Below, in pieces: positions 17,497-26,714 of a stretch of 51,550 bases of DNA (its first letter is position 1; each line of letters opens with the position of its first letter). Source of the DNA: Cysteiniphilum halobium (GTDB lineage: Bacteria; Pseudomonadota; Gammaproteobacteria; Francisellales; Francisellaceae); the NCBI RefSeq assembly GCF_003574425.1, contig NZ_QLIU01000027.1:1-51550 (forward strand). The letters are read 5' to 3'. A model generated the notes under the pieces. The model was not told the DNA's origin, made no database searches, and saw nothing but the letters and a program-made list of their open reading frames with translations. Position numbers and translations under genes: made by a program.

Positions 17497-18099
17497 TCAC
17501 TTTTTCACTTTAAATACTTTATTCATACCAATGGCATATTTCCCAGGCAACTTAACCATTTCCGTTGCCCCTGAAAAAAGTGGGCTTAGAGGAATAATCT
17601 GTTTGCTGAAGCTTGCAATATACTCACAAGAAAAGCTCTCAGGCAATAAACACGGCAACCATTTATTAAAATCTTTGATATTAAACACGTCATAGTAATG
17701 ACTTTCAATTTTGTGTAGTCCATGGGATTTTATCTCTTTATTGACTAATCGAAATGGAATGGCCATACCAGGATTTTTTTTATACTGCACTACAATCAAA
17801 CAACCATCATCACTCAATACACGAATGGCTTCCATCAGTATTTCATGCACCTCATTGGGATTTAATAACACATTATCAAGCACAATCAAGTCAAAGCTTT
17901 TGTTAGAAAAAGGCCAATTGCCAACATTAAAACTTGCACCAAATAACTGGGCATCATAAATAAAGCCGCTTGCTGCATAATGATGCACTGCCGAAACACG
18001 ATCAAAATACGCTTTTTTAACTTTCCCTATATAAAAAGCGCGTCTGACGCTAAAGCGCGATAAAATCACCTCTAAATCTAGTAGCTGCCTATCTTGCAT
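17497..18099 (-). CDS. YafS-like class I SAM-dependent methyltransferase
   Basis: About 200 aa. The SAM-binding part is partly degenerate: AFYIGKVKKAYFD replaces a classic GxGxG, while FDLIVLDNVLLNPNEVHEILMEAIRVLSDDGCLIVVQYKKNPG follows the methyltransferase fold (strands 4 and 5). The family member YafS also lies beside rnhA in E. coli. The substrate is unknown. ATG at 18099 is preferred to the TTG three bases earlier because AGGA is then seven bases upstream. It sits 53 bp after aroA. Confidence 0.7.
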   Translation of the reverse strand: MQDRQLLDLEVILSRFSVRRAFYIGKVKKAYFDRVSAVHHYAASGFIYDAQLFGASFNVGNWPFSNKSFDLIVLDNVLLNPNEVHEILMEAIRVLSDDGCLIVVQYKKNPGMAIPFRLVNKEIKSHGLHKIESHYYDVFNIKDFNKWLPCLLPESFSCEYIASFSKQIIPLSPLFSGATEMVKLPGKYAIGMNKVFKVKK

Positions 18100-18152
18100 C
18101 AATCGTCCTTTCTATCAAAAATGGCTGTAGTTTACCGTGAATTAACCATGAA

Positions 18153-19433
18153 CTAAATAATTTTCGCCATCCGTTCAAAGTAATCAGGACATGTTTTACT
18201 GACACATTCTGCCCCATTGATAATAACACCTTCCTGCTTTAAGCCAATAAGTGCCAATGACATTGCAATTCGATGATCATTATGCCCTTCAACAGTAGCT
18301 GCTCTAAGCGCTGATTTTTCAGGATAAATATGAATACTATCCTGCGTTGTTGTAACTTTAACACCTAAGCGTGTTAAGCCCTCAGCCATCGCACTGACAC
18401 GATCTGACTCCTGTAAGCGTGTATGCGCAAGGCCTGTGATATGCGTCTGACCCTTAGCAAAGCATGCAATTGCCGCAACCGTCATAAACGTATCAGAGAA
18501 ATTGCGCATATCCACCGTCACACCACGTAGCACATCGCCACCAATCACACGAATACCATCTTCTTCAGCGATCACTTGGCAACCCATTTTTTCAAGAACG
18601 TCTAAAAAACGAATGTCACCCTGCTTAGCATCACGTACTACATGTTTAATCTTAACATCACCTTGTGTAATCGCCGCAAGCGCCCAAAAGTACGATGCCG
18701 TTGAAATATCCGGTTCAATCGCATAATGTCGTGCTTGATAGCTTTGACTGCCTTGTATCTTATACATATTGTTGTCAACGTCAATCGCCACACCAAAGTC
18801 ACGCATCATATCCACCGTCATTTGTACATAAGGCTGTGGATGATCAGTGTTTGAGTGAATGATTAAACCACCATCTATCAAAGGCGCTGCAATTAATAAC
18901 CCAGATAGAAACTGACTACTCTTAGTGCCATCAATGCTTAAACTTTCTTTCTGCTTTAATCCCTCTGCCAAAATAGTCATGGGTAGAGACAATTGATTTT
19001 GTTCATACTTTGCTTGCATACCAAGTGAGTTTAATATCAATAACTGCTCAGCAATTGGACGCGCCATCATTCTTTGCGCGGCATAGATATAATATTCACC
19101 TGATTTTTGTGCAGCACACAGTGGAATGATAAAACGCGTCAATGTCCCCGCTTCATTACAAAAAATACGTGCCTTTTGCCTAGGAAAAGAGCCATTAGTT
19201 CCTTGGATAACAATGCGCCCTAAACTTTCATCAAACCGCTGTGAAACACCCAAAGCTTTTAATGCATCAACACCCGCCAACACATCCTTACTTAACGGCA
19301 AGTTATTAATCACCGATTCACCCTTTGCTAGTGCCGCAATAAGTAACACGCGATTTGATAAGCTTTTTGAACCCGGTAACGATACCTCTGCAGATATTTT
19401 CTTTGTTGCTAATGGTAATGATTGTTGTGTCAT
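18153..19433 (-). CDS. aroA: 3-phosphoshikimate 1-carboxyvinyltransferase (EPSP synthase)
   Basis: Sixth step of the shikimate pathway, joining shikimate-3-phosphate and phosphoenolpyruvate. 426 aa against 427 in E. coli. K23 in LPGSKSLSNRVLL is the conserved ligand, and RLQESDRV and DHRIAMSLAL near the end are typical. The usual GNAGTAMRP loop reads NEAGTLTRF here (93-101): G96, T97 and R100 are kept, but position 101 is F instead of P. It is the first gene of the run leading to rnhA and ansA. Confidence 0.95.
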   Translation of the reverse strand: MTQQSLPLATKKISAEVSLPGSKSLSNRVLLIAALAKGESVINNLPLSKDVLAGVDALKALGVSQRFDESLGRIVIQGTNGSFPRQKARIFCNEAGTLTRFIIPLCAAQKSGEYYIYAAQRMMARPIAEQLLILNSLGMQAKYEQNQLSLPMTILAEGLKQKESLSIDGTKSSQFLSGLLIAAPLIDGGLIIHSNTDHPQPYVQMTVDMMRDFGVAIDVDNNMYKIQGSQSYQARHYAIEPDISTASYFWALAAITQGDVKIKHVVRDAKQGDIRFLDVLEKMGCQVIAEEDGIRVIGGDVLRGVTVDMRNFSDTFMTVAAIACFAKGQTHITGLAHTRLQESDRVSAMAEGLTRLGVKVTTTQDSIHIYPEKSALRAATVEGHNDHRIAMSLALIGLKQEGVIINGAECVSKTCPDYFERMAKII

Positions 19434-19589
19434 ATTTTATAGTTACAAAAAGAGTCTAACGTTTTAGTTAGTGTATAGCCTCACATTGCGTTGTCATTAT
19501 AAATTTGGCACTAAGGTTATTTTTCTTTAATGGTGCTTGTGGTCATACTATAGTACACCAAAGAGTTTCTCCGCTTGAATTTTTTACCT

Positions 19590-19831
19590 TTAGCCCAAGT
19601 ACGAAACAGATTCTGATAACAACCCATCGGTCTCTTTTAAACATACAACAGCACCTTCGGCAATCTTCTTGTTAAGATTATTGAGCACCGAAAAATGTTT
19701 CGATGCCGTTCGTGATGGCGTCACTGAAGTAAAGTTGTTTTACCGATGTGGCGTGCCCCTGTCACCAAAATGACAGGAAAACTTTGCGCGGCCTTATGTA
19801 CTATACTCTGTAACGTTCGCTGAACAATCAT
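19590..19831 (-). pseudogene. Remnant of AAA_14/DUF4143 ATPase gene, internal deletion
   Basis: In the 476-bp gap between aroA and hrpA, the minus strand starts with ATG at 19831 and encodes MIVQRTLQSIVHKAAQSF, then PVILVTGARHIGKTTLLQ and a stop. GARHIGKTT is a Walker A motif and the whole is the standard start of AAA ATPases with a DUF4143 tail. A few bases later another frame gives KHFSVLNNLNKKIAEGAVVC and ends at 19590, matching the end of the same family. The middle 300 or so codons are missing and the halves are out of frame, so the gene is dead. The rest of the gap (19434-19589) shows no gene. Confidence 0.75.
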
Positions 19832-19881
19832 ATATTTCGTATAATCTGGAATCTAAATCCAGATTATACGAAATATATGAT
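19827..19881. repeat. 24-bp perfect inverted repeat over the start of the dead ATPase gene
   Basis: Arms 19827-19850 and 19858-19881 are exact reverse complements, separated by the 7-base loop ATCTAAA. Each arm contains TATAAT in one orientation. The repeat includes the ATG of the AAA/DUF4143 remnant (19829-19831) and lies 29 bp from the end of hrpA. It could be an operator or promoter palindrome of the lost gene, a small mobile element end, or a hairpin ending hrpA transcription; it lacks a T-tract for the last. Confidence 0.85.
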
Positions 19882-19909
19882 ATGCAATAGTTTTATTGAG
19901 TGATACCCA

Positions 19910-22900
19910 TCACAGTGCTTGAATCCTTTTTTTCAATCGTGTTGTTGAAACTGTTTCAGTCGTTTTAATATCCTGACTATACCATGAGATCCATAACTCA
20001 TACATCAACCAACGAATTTCATCCATTTTTTCTTTATCAATCACGCCTTTTTGCTGCATTTTTTGTTTAAGCAAATGAGTGAGCTCCTCTTGCTCAATTT
20101 GATATTGGCGATCTTGTTTTGTCGCTCTTGGTGCCTTATCTAAACGATTGCTAAGCGCTTGTAAATATAATGGAATACGTTTTAACCATTGATAAGGTGT
20201 TTTGACGATAAACCCTTTATAAACCAAACCATCAACGATACTACGCACTTCCTTGTAAAGTACCAATAAATCAAGTGGCAGCTTCTTACGATTAAGTAAT
20301 TTATGCAAGTTTTGATAACTCAACATTAAGGCTTCGATATCATTACATAGACTTTCAATTGTCGACACTAATTGCCCTCTTCCTGAGTCATACATCGCAT
20401 TGAACTGTTGACGTGAGCGTACGACAGGCTTCTTTTCAATCGCAAAGGCAATATCATAGGCTTTGGCGATTAATTCATCTTGCCATTTGCCCTCTTTTAT
20501 CAGGCTAAATAACAAATGTAAGTTCTTATTATGCGCGATACGCTCTACCAATGTGCGATTGATATGTGAGCATGAAAGCTTTAACAGCTTGCGTGTTGCA
20601 AGCCTTGTTGCAATTTCGGCTTCTAGTAAGGTTGACTTTTGAGTTAGTACCACACCATCATCGCATGATTCAATACAAGGGTAAACGCTCAGTTTAATGC
20701 CATATTCTGTGACATCGCGTGTTAACGCAATATCTCCAAAATCCCACGTTTGATAAAGTGTGTCGCTGTCTTTTTTAGCCACCTTTACTTGTGGACGTTC
20801 AACACCACTCAATTGATCCCGAATCACGCTTAAATCACGCCCTTCCGCCAATATTTTATTTTGTGGATCAACCACACGGTAGTTCATCAATAAATGTGGC
20901 TCAATAGTTGCATCTTGCCAAACACTTGAGTCAAAAGAAACACCGCTAATGCGCACTAATTGTCGCACCAAAATATCATAGAAGTTGACAGCTAAATCAA
21001 TATCAATCGCCTCAATTACCGCCTTTGCATAATGTGGCACTGGCACACAGGCTTTACGAATATGCTTAGGCAATGCACGCATAAGCGCAATAATTTTTTC
21101 CTCCAGTAATCCAGGGACAAGCCAATCACATTGATTGACATCGATTTGATCTAAGAGCACTAAAGGTATCGTCATCGTCACCCCGTCATCTTTTGCCGTC
21201 GGGTCAAAATGATAACTCAAAGGTAATTGAAACCCGCCAAAGTCAAAGAAATCAGGATAGGCATTGTCGGTCACCTCATGCGCTGCATGCTGCATTAGGC
21301 TTTTTTTATCAAAGACCAGTTGCTCACGCTCCGGCTTTGATAAGGATTGATACCATTTTTCAAATACAACACCATTATTAACATCCTCTGGAATCAATTT
21401 ATCGTAATAGCTAAATAAGGTTTCTTCATCAACGACAATATCGCGTTTACGAGCCTTATGCTCGAGATCTTCAACTTCTTCTAATAGACTCAAGTTCTTT
21501 TGGAAAAATTCGGCATTCGTTGCAAACTCGCCATAAACCAAAGCATGACGAATAAATAACTCACGCGAGACTTGTGGGTCAATTTCACCATATTGCACCT
21601 TGCGATTAACCACAATATCCAAACCATATAACGTAATACGTAAGCTTGCCATCACCGCTTTGCGTTTTTGGCTCCAATGCGGCTCGTTATAGTGCTTTTT
21701 GGTTAAATGCTCGGCAATAGACTCTAACCAATCAGGATCGATCTTTGCGACCATTCGCGCATATAGTTTTGTTGTTTCAGTAATTTCAGCGGCACACAGC
21801 CACTTCGGTGTGCGTTTAAACTGTGATGAACCTGGAAAGATATAAAACTTCATACCGCGAGCGCCTAAGTATTCCTTAAGCTCGTAATTAAAGCCAATAT
21901 AGCCCAATAATCCCGATAATAATGCTTGATGAACCTGCGCATAACTTGACTCGCTTTCTGAGATTGTCCATTTAAATGACTTAGCTAAATTTAATAGTTG
22001 GAAATAAACCTCACGCCATTCACGCATTCGTAAAGGAGATAAGAAATTCTTTTTGCAATACTCACGTGTTAAACGATGAGATAATTCCTTTGTTTCAAGG
22101 TGAAAGCGTTGCCATAGATTAACGACACCCAAAAAATCCGAATCCTGATGATGATCCTGCTTATGCATTTCATCTGCTTTTTGTTGAAACTGCATCGGCC
22201 GCTCACGTGGATCTTGAATACTTAAGAAGCTGACAATAATCAAAATCTCGCGCAAAACACCAAGCTTTGCGCCACTGACAAGCATTCGCGCCAAACGCGG
22301 ATCCAATGGGAATTTCGCAACTTGTCGCCCAATGGCTGTGATTTGTAAGTGATGTTTTTTTGTGTGCTCAGTCAACGCGCCTATCTCATGCAGTAAACGA
22401 TAGCCGTCTTTGACCATGCGCGAATCAGGCTTCTCTAGAAACGGAAATTTCTCAATATTGCCAAGCTTTAATGTTTCCATCTGTAAAATAACTGACGCTA
22501 AGTTAGTGCGTAAAATCTCAGGATCAGTAAATGCTGCACGTGATAGAAAGTCTTCTTCTGAATAAAGTCGAATACAAATCCCCTCAGCCACACGCCCACA
22601 GCGCCCCGCTCTTTGATTAGCACTGGCTTGTGAAATCGGTTCAATTGGCAAATGTTGTACTTTGGTGCGATAACTATAACGACTAATACGCACATCCCCA
22701 CTATCGATAACATAGCGAATACCAGGAACAGTTAATGAAGTCTCAGCAACATTCGTTGATAAAATAATCCGCCTACCAACACCACGTGGGTTAAATATCT
22801 TATCCTGATCGGCATTGGATAATCGCGCAAATAATGGCAATATTTCGGTATGCCTTAATTGCGCTTTTCGTAATACCTCTGTAGTTTCATGAATATCACG

Positions 22901-23767
22901 CTCAGTCGCTAGAAACACCAAAATATCGCCTGGTTTTTCATGATGTAAACTATGCACAGCACGCAAAATCTGCTCAGCTTGTGATAACTCATCTTCAAAA
23001 TCTAATGGGTCTTGATAACGAACTTCAACCGGATAAGTCCGTCCCGAGACTTCAATAATTGGCGCATTAAAATGCTCAGCAAAACGCGCCTGATCAATTG
23101 TCGCTGAAGTAATAATAAGCTTTAAATCTGGACGTTTTTTTAAAATCTGATGGATATGCCCTAATAAAAAGTCAATATTCAAACTACGTTCATGCGCCTC
23201 ATCGATAATAATCACTTCATATTGCGAGAGATATTTATCATTTTGAATTTCCGCTAATAAAATACCATCGGTCATCACCTTGATAAAGGTGTCCTCATTG
23301 GTTTGGTCACTAAAACGAATCTTAAAACCAATGCCTTGCCCTAGTGGCATATTGGTCTCTTCACTTAAACGATTGGCAATTGAGCGTGCTGCCAGACGCC
23401 TTGGTTGCGTGTGACCAATAAAGCCTTTAGCACCTAAGCCCAAATCAAGGCAAATTTTTGGTAATTGCGTTGATTTACCTGAACCGGTTTCTCCAGCAAT
23501 AATCACCACTTGGTTATCACAAATGGCTTTTTTAATCTCATCAACACGCTGACTAACTGGCAAATCAGGGTAGTTGATCTTTGGTATGCTAATGCGACGA
23601 AATGCTACCTTTTCTTTCGACTGATCCGCATCAGTGATCAGTTTTTGCCATTTATCATCATCCTTATTATGTGCTTTAGCAAGCTCAGTGAAGCGCATCA
23701 CTAATCGCGCACGATCTCGCGTTTGTACATTGTTAATAACTTTTATTAATGAATCAGTAGATTGCAT
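19910..23767 (-). CDS. hrpA: ATP-dependent RNA helicase HrpA
   Basis: DEAH-box RNA helicase, 1285 aa against 1300 in E. coli; in E. coli HrpA resolves stalled ribosomes on mRNA. Visible motifs in order: GETGSGKST (Walker A, about 92-100), TQPRRLAARS (Ia), DEAH (189-192), SAT (III), STNVAETSLTVPG (V) and QRAGRCGR (VI). The helicase-associated and OB-like domains follow, then the long C-terminal DUF3418-type region typical of HrpA but absent from HrpB. Its start is 3 bp after the stop of the RNB ribonuclease gene, so the two RNA enzymes are cotranscribed. Confidence 0.95.
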   Translation of the reverse strand: MQSTDSLIKVINNVQTRDRARLVMRFTELAKAHNKDDDKWQKLITDADQSKEKVAFRRISIPKINYPDLPVSQRVDEIKKAICDNQVVIIAGETGSGKSTQLPKICLDLGLGAKGFIGHTQPRRLAARSIANRLSEETNMPLGQGIGFKIRFSDQTNEDTFIKVMTDGILLAEIQNDKYLSQYEVIIIDEAHERSLNIDFLLGHIHQILKKRPDLKLIITSATIDQARFAEHFNAPIIEVSGRTYPVEVRYQDPLDFEDELSQAEQILRAVHSLHHEKPGDILVFLATERDIHETTEVLRKAQLRHTEILPLFARLSNADQDKIFNPRGVGRRIILSTNVAETSLTVPGIRYVIDSGDVRISRYSYRTKVQHLPIEPISQASANQRAGRCGRVAEGICIRLYSEEDFLSRAAFTDPEILRTNLASVILQMETLKLGNIEKFPFLEKPDSRMVKDGYRLLHEIGALTEHTKKHHLQITAIGRQVAKFPLDPRLARMLVSGAKLGVLREILIIVSFLSIQDPRERPMQFQQKADEMHKQDHHQDSDFLGVVNLWQRFHLETKELSHRLTREYCKKNFLSPLRMREWREVYFQLLNLAKSFKWTISESESSYAQVHQALLSGLLGYIGFNYELKEYLGARGMKFYIFPGSSQFKRTPKWLCAAEITETTKLYARMVAKIDPDWLESIAEHLTKKHYNEPHWSQKRKAVMASLRITLYGLDIVVNRKVQYGEIDPQVSRELFIRHALVYGEFATNAEFFQKNLSLLEEVEDLEHKARKRDIVVDEETLFSYYDKLIPEDVNNGVVFEKWYQSLSKPEREQLVFDKKSLMQHAAHEVTDNAYPDFFDFGGFQLPLSYHFDPTAKDDGVTMTIPLVLLDQIDVNQCDWLVPGLLEEKIIALMRALPKHIRKACVPVPHYAKAVIEAIDIDLAVNFYDILVRQLVRISGVSFDSSVWQDATIEPHLLMNYRVVDPQNKILAEGRDLSVIRDQLSGVERPQVKVAKKDSDTLYQTWDFGDIALTRDVTEYGIKLSVYPCIESCDDGVVLTQKSTLLEAEIATRLATRKLLKLSCSHINRTLVERIAHNKNLHLLFSLIKEGKWQDELIAKAYDIAFAIEKKPVVRSRQQFNAMYDSGRGQLVSTIESLCNDIEALMLSYQNLHKLLNRKKLPLDLLVLYKEVRSIVDGLVYKGFIVKTPYQWLKRIPLYLQALSNRLDKAPRATKQDRQYQIEQEELTHLLKQKMQQKGVIDKEKMDEIRWLMYELWISWYSQDIKTTETVSTTRLKKRIQAL

Positions 23768-23770
23768 ATT

Positions 23771-25594
23771 TTAAACCCGAAAATAAATATCCTGTGTTGC
23801 GAGTTTTACATCACTTAGCGTTACTGTGATCGTTGTATCTAAATCCGCAGACTCCGCTAATGTCAACTTCTTGATCAATGACAAACCGGGGATAAAAACA
23901 GTGACGCGATTGCCTTGCTGTTTCTCAATCACCACAGCCTCACCTTGCCAGTTTGGGTTTTGTGTCAAATAGACGCATTTCCAGTGATTATTGCTAAAGC
24001 TCTCTGCTTGGCGCGCAGCTTTTATACCTGCTTCGCTCTCACCAATACGCATGAAGATCTCCTCACCTGAGAACAACGTTTCAGATTTTAAGAACCGTCT
24101 TAATTGCTGGTGTACCACAAGATCCAAATAACGTCTTAATGGACTGGTTACCTGTACATAGGCATTTAATCCCATGCCTGCATGTCTATCGGCACTACTT
24201 TTGTATTGTCCTTTTTGCAAGCGTCTTCTAACGGCAAACATTTGAGACATTAATTTAGGTGTTTGCTCTTCTTGGGTTAAATCATGCTCTGGCTGCGTTG
24301 AGAAAGGTAAAGAAATCTCATGTTCATCAGCAAAGGTTGCCACAGCCACTCCCGCCATCAGCATTGCATCGCGTACGATATTGCGACTTTGCAATGTTGC
24401 CAAAGGAATTATATCGACTTTTTTATCACGCAGCTTTAGTTTAACCTCTGGGAATTGAAGCTCAATAGCACCATGCACTTGGCGATAGCTACTAAATGCA
24501 TTAGAAAAGCGCACAAAGTGACTAAATGGTGCCTCACTAAGCTTATGCTCAGCTTCCTGATAGCTTAAGCGTGTCACTTTAATGGTGGATAATACAATCT
24601 CAACATCTTCAACCTGCCCATCCACTAGCTTAAAACCAATCGATAACGCCGGAGATGTTGGATGAAGCCCCAATGCCAAATCCTCGGTAACCTGATGTGG
24701 CAGCATCGGAATAACCCCTTCAGGTAGGTAAAGATTGCTCCCTCGAGCGCGCGCTTCTTTGTCAATTTCGCCATCAACAGCCACTAAACTGGCAGGATCA
24801 GCAACATGCACCCATAATTTCTGTGTTGTCTCATCAAAACTTAACGCATCATCAGGATCATGACTGTCTTCATCATCAATGGCATAGCTTGCCAAATGTG
24901 TTAGATCAACGCGCGATTCTCCTTGCTGCTTGGGCAACTCAAAAACAGGTGCCTGTAACGCTACATCTAATCGCATTGGATACGGGTTAATAAACGTATC
25001 CCAATAGCCAATATCAAGCAGCAATGCATGTGCATTTACCGGTGTTTCTTCCCGGTCAATTAGTTTAAAAAAACGACATCCTGCCGTTTGCCCCAAGGCA
25101 TATGAGGCAAGCTCTTTAACAAAAGGTTCATCCTCTGGTGCATAAGTTTTTTGTTTTAAGCGCGTAATAAAGTTCTCTAGTGCTTGCGCTTTTTGTGCTT
25201 TCTCTTGTGCTTGCTTGGTAATCTCATCTACTACCTCTGGTGTGTTAACACCAATTTCATCCTCAAGCGCAAAGAAATGTAAACCTTTTTGTACAATCTG
25301 CCAAGTACCATAGACTGTTGCACAATTATATTCACCATAAATAAGCTCACTCAACTCACCATAATTGGTTTTAGCACCTTGCAATAAACCCCAGGCATCA
25401 ATAAGTTCACCTTCACCTAAATCTGTACTTAATACCTCAAACTTCTTAAAGCCACCATCATGCAATAACAGCAAATTTTTCTCGGGCAATTTAACGGTTT
25501 TTTCATCCTCTAATTGAATTTCAATTTTCTTATCAACAAATCCAATCACACGCGCTGGGCGATTTTTAAAAATTACTAAACTATCAAGCTGCAT
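23771..25594 (-). CDS. RNB-domain exoribonuclease (RNase II family)
   Basis: 607-aa processive 3'-5' exoribonuclease-like protein. The RNB catalytic core is marked by AIDDEDSHDPDDALS (D240, D241, D243, D246, D248, D249), the metal-binding cluster of RNase II and RNase R, followed by LPHQVTEDLALGL and the late VTSPLRRYLDLVVHQQL. The N-terminal part (1-220) is not a clear cold-shock pair as in E. coli Rnb, and a short S1-like C-terminal region is suggested. It therefore belongs to the RNB family but is neither a plain rnb nor an rnr, so no symbol is given. hrpA follows after 3 bp. Confidence 0.88.
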   Translation of the reverse strand: MQLDSLVIFKNRPARVIGFVDKKIEIQLEDEKTVKLPEKNLLLLHDGGFKKFEVLSTDLGEGELIDAWGLLQGAKTNYGELSELIYGEYNCATVYGTWQIVQKGLHFFALEDEIGVNTPEVVDEITKQAQEKAQKAQALENFITRLKQKTYAPEDEPFVKELASYALGQTAGCRFFKLIDREETPVNAHALLLDIGYWDTFINPYPMRLDVALQAPVFELPKQQGESRVDLTHLASYAIDDEDSHDPDDALSFDETTQKLWVHVADPASLVAVDGEIDKEARARGSNLYLPEGVIPMLPHQVTEDLALGLHPTSPALSIGFKLVDGQVEDVEIVLSTIKVTRLSYQEAEHKLSEAPFSHFVRFSNAFSSYRQVHGAIELQFPEVKLKLRDKKVDIIPLATLQSRNIVRDAMLMAGVAVATFADEHEISLPFSTQPEHDLTQEEQTPKLMSQMFAVRRRLQKGQYKSSADRHAGMGLNAYVQVTSPLRRYLDLVVHQQLRRFLKSETLFSGEEIFMRIGESEAGIKAARQAESFSNNHWKCVYLTQNPNWQGEAVVIEKQQGNRVTVFIPGLSLIKKLTLAESADLDTTITVTLSDVKLATQDIYFRV

Positions 25595-25726
25595 TAATTT
25601 GACTAAACAAAGCTAACTATTCATTCTCGCTATGGTATCAAAAAAGCGCATCAACAGGGATGATTGTTGCACTTTTTTTTCGTACACTTTAACTCTAGTC
25701 CAGCGACAAACCAAGGTCGATACATC

Positions 25727-26518
25727 ATGCACAATAAACCTACTAAAACATCTATCACCAACATTAAACCTGTTGTTTTTATCACAGGCGCGAGCTCCGG
25801 CTTTGGTGCTGAAATGGCACGCAAGTATAATGCCAATGGTTATTCTGTGATTTTAACCGCGCGACGCTTTGGGCATTTACAAGCACTGGCTAAAACGCTA
25901 AATCAAGACTATCCAATCCATATTGCTGAGCTTAATGTCACCGATAAAAATGCTATTGAACAAGTTATTAGCAACCTGCCTGAACATATTAAAAACATCG
26001 GTATTTTGATCAATAATGCAGGGCTGTCTTTGGGTCTATCCTCTTTCCAAGATGCCGATGAGCTTGATTTTGAAACAATGATCAATACCAACATCAATGG
26101 CCTGTTATATGTTACAAAACGCATATTACCGTTGATGCTTGTGAATGGTTATGGACATATCGTTAACATTGGTTCAACCGCTGCCAATTGGCCATATCCA
26201 GGCGGGCATGTTTATTGCGGAAGTAAAGCCTTTGTCCAACAATTCTCGCGCGCCTTACGCTCTGATCTTCAAGGCAAGAATATTCGTGTGACTGATGTTG
26301 AGCCGGGGCTTGCACAAACTGAATTTTCCATTGTGCGTTTTAAAGGGGATGTGCACAAGGCAAATCAAGTTTATGAACAAACTGAACCACTTGTTGCGCA
26401 TGATATTGCTGAGATTGTTTACTTTACCACCTCGCTGCCTCAACACATTAACATCAACACACTAGAAGTAATGCCAACTTGTCAGAGTTGGGCGCCATTA
26501 AATATCGCCAGGTCATAA
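25727..26518 (+). CDS. ydfG: YdfG-like short-chain dehydrogenase
   Basis: NADP-dependent short-chain dehydrogenase of the YdfG type (3-hydroxy acid or L-allo-threonine dehydrogenase). Start at ATG 25727 gives 263 aa with the cofactor motif TGASSGFG (20-27), NNAG (96-99) and the catalytic S150, Y163 and K167 (HVYCGSKAF). The tail is distinctive of YdfG: VEPGLAQTEFS, VRFKGD, HININTLEVMPT. An upstream in-frame start at 25664 would add 21 residues unlike the family and is rejected. It is divergent from the RNB gene. Confidence 0.88.
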   Translation: MHNKPTKTSITNIKPVVFITGASSGFGAEMARKYNANGYSVILTARRFGHLQALAKTLNQDYPIHIAELNVTDKNAIEQVISNLPEHIKNIGILINNAGLSLGLSSFQDADELDFETMINTNINGLLYVTKRILPLMLVNGYGHIVNIGSTAANWPYPGGHVYCGSKAFVQQFSRALRSDLQGKNIRVTDVEPGLAQTEFSIVRFKGDVHKANQVYEQTEPLVAHDIAEIVYFTTSLPQHININTLEVMPTCQSWAPLNIARS

Positions 26519-26714
26519 CAAGACACTAGAATTACGCTTTTTTTTGAGGTTTATACTTACTTTCTATGTCCATCATAAATCATTTATCATTTTGCCAATC
26601 ACCATCTACTTCCTCATTTTAAAATAGAGATAAAAAGGCTTATACTGGAAGCTATTCAAATCATAAAAGTGTACAATACCACTTGTAATCAGTACTGCGA
26701 GAGAGTTAGAGTTT

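Noticed and set aside
19827-19881. Palindrome as a standard terminator of hrpA
   Set aside because: The stem is AT-rich and not followed by a T-tract, and it coincides with the start of another gene.
25664-25726. Extended start of the YdfG-like gene
   Set aside because: The added residues (MLHFFFVHFNSS...) do not fit the family, and ATG 25727 has AAGG upstream.
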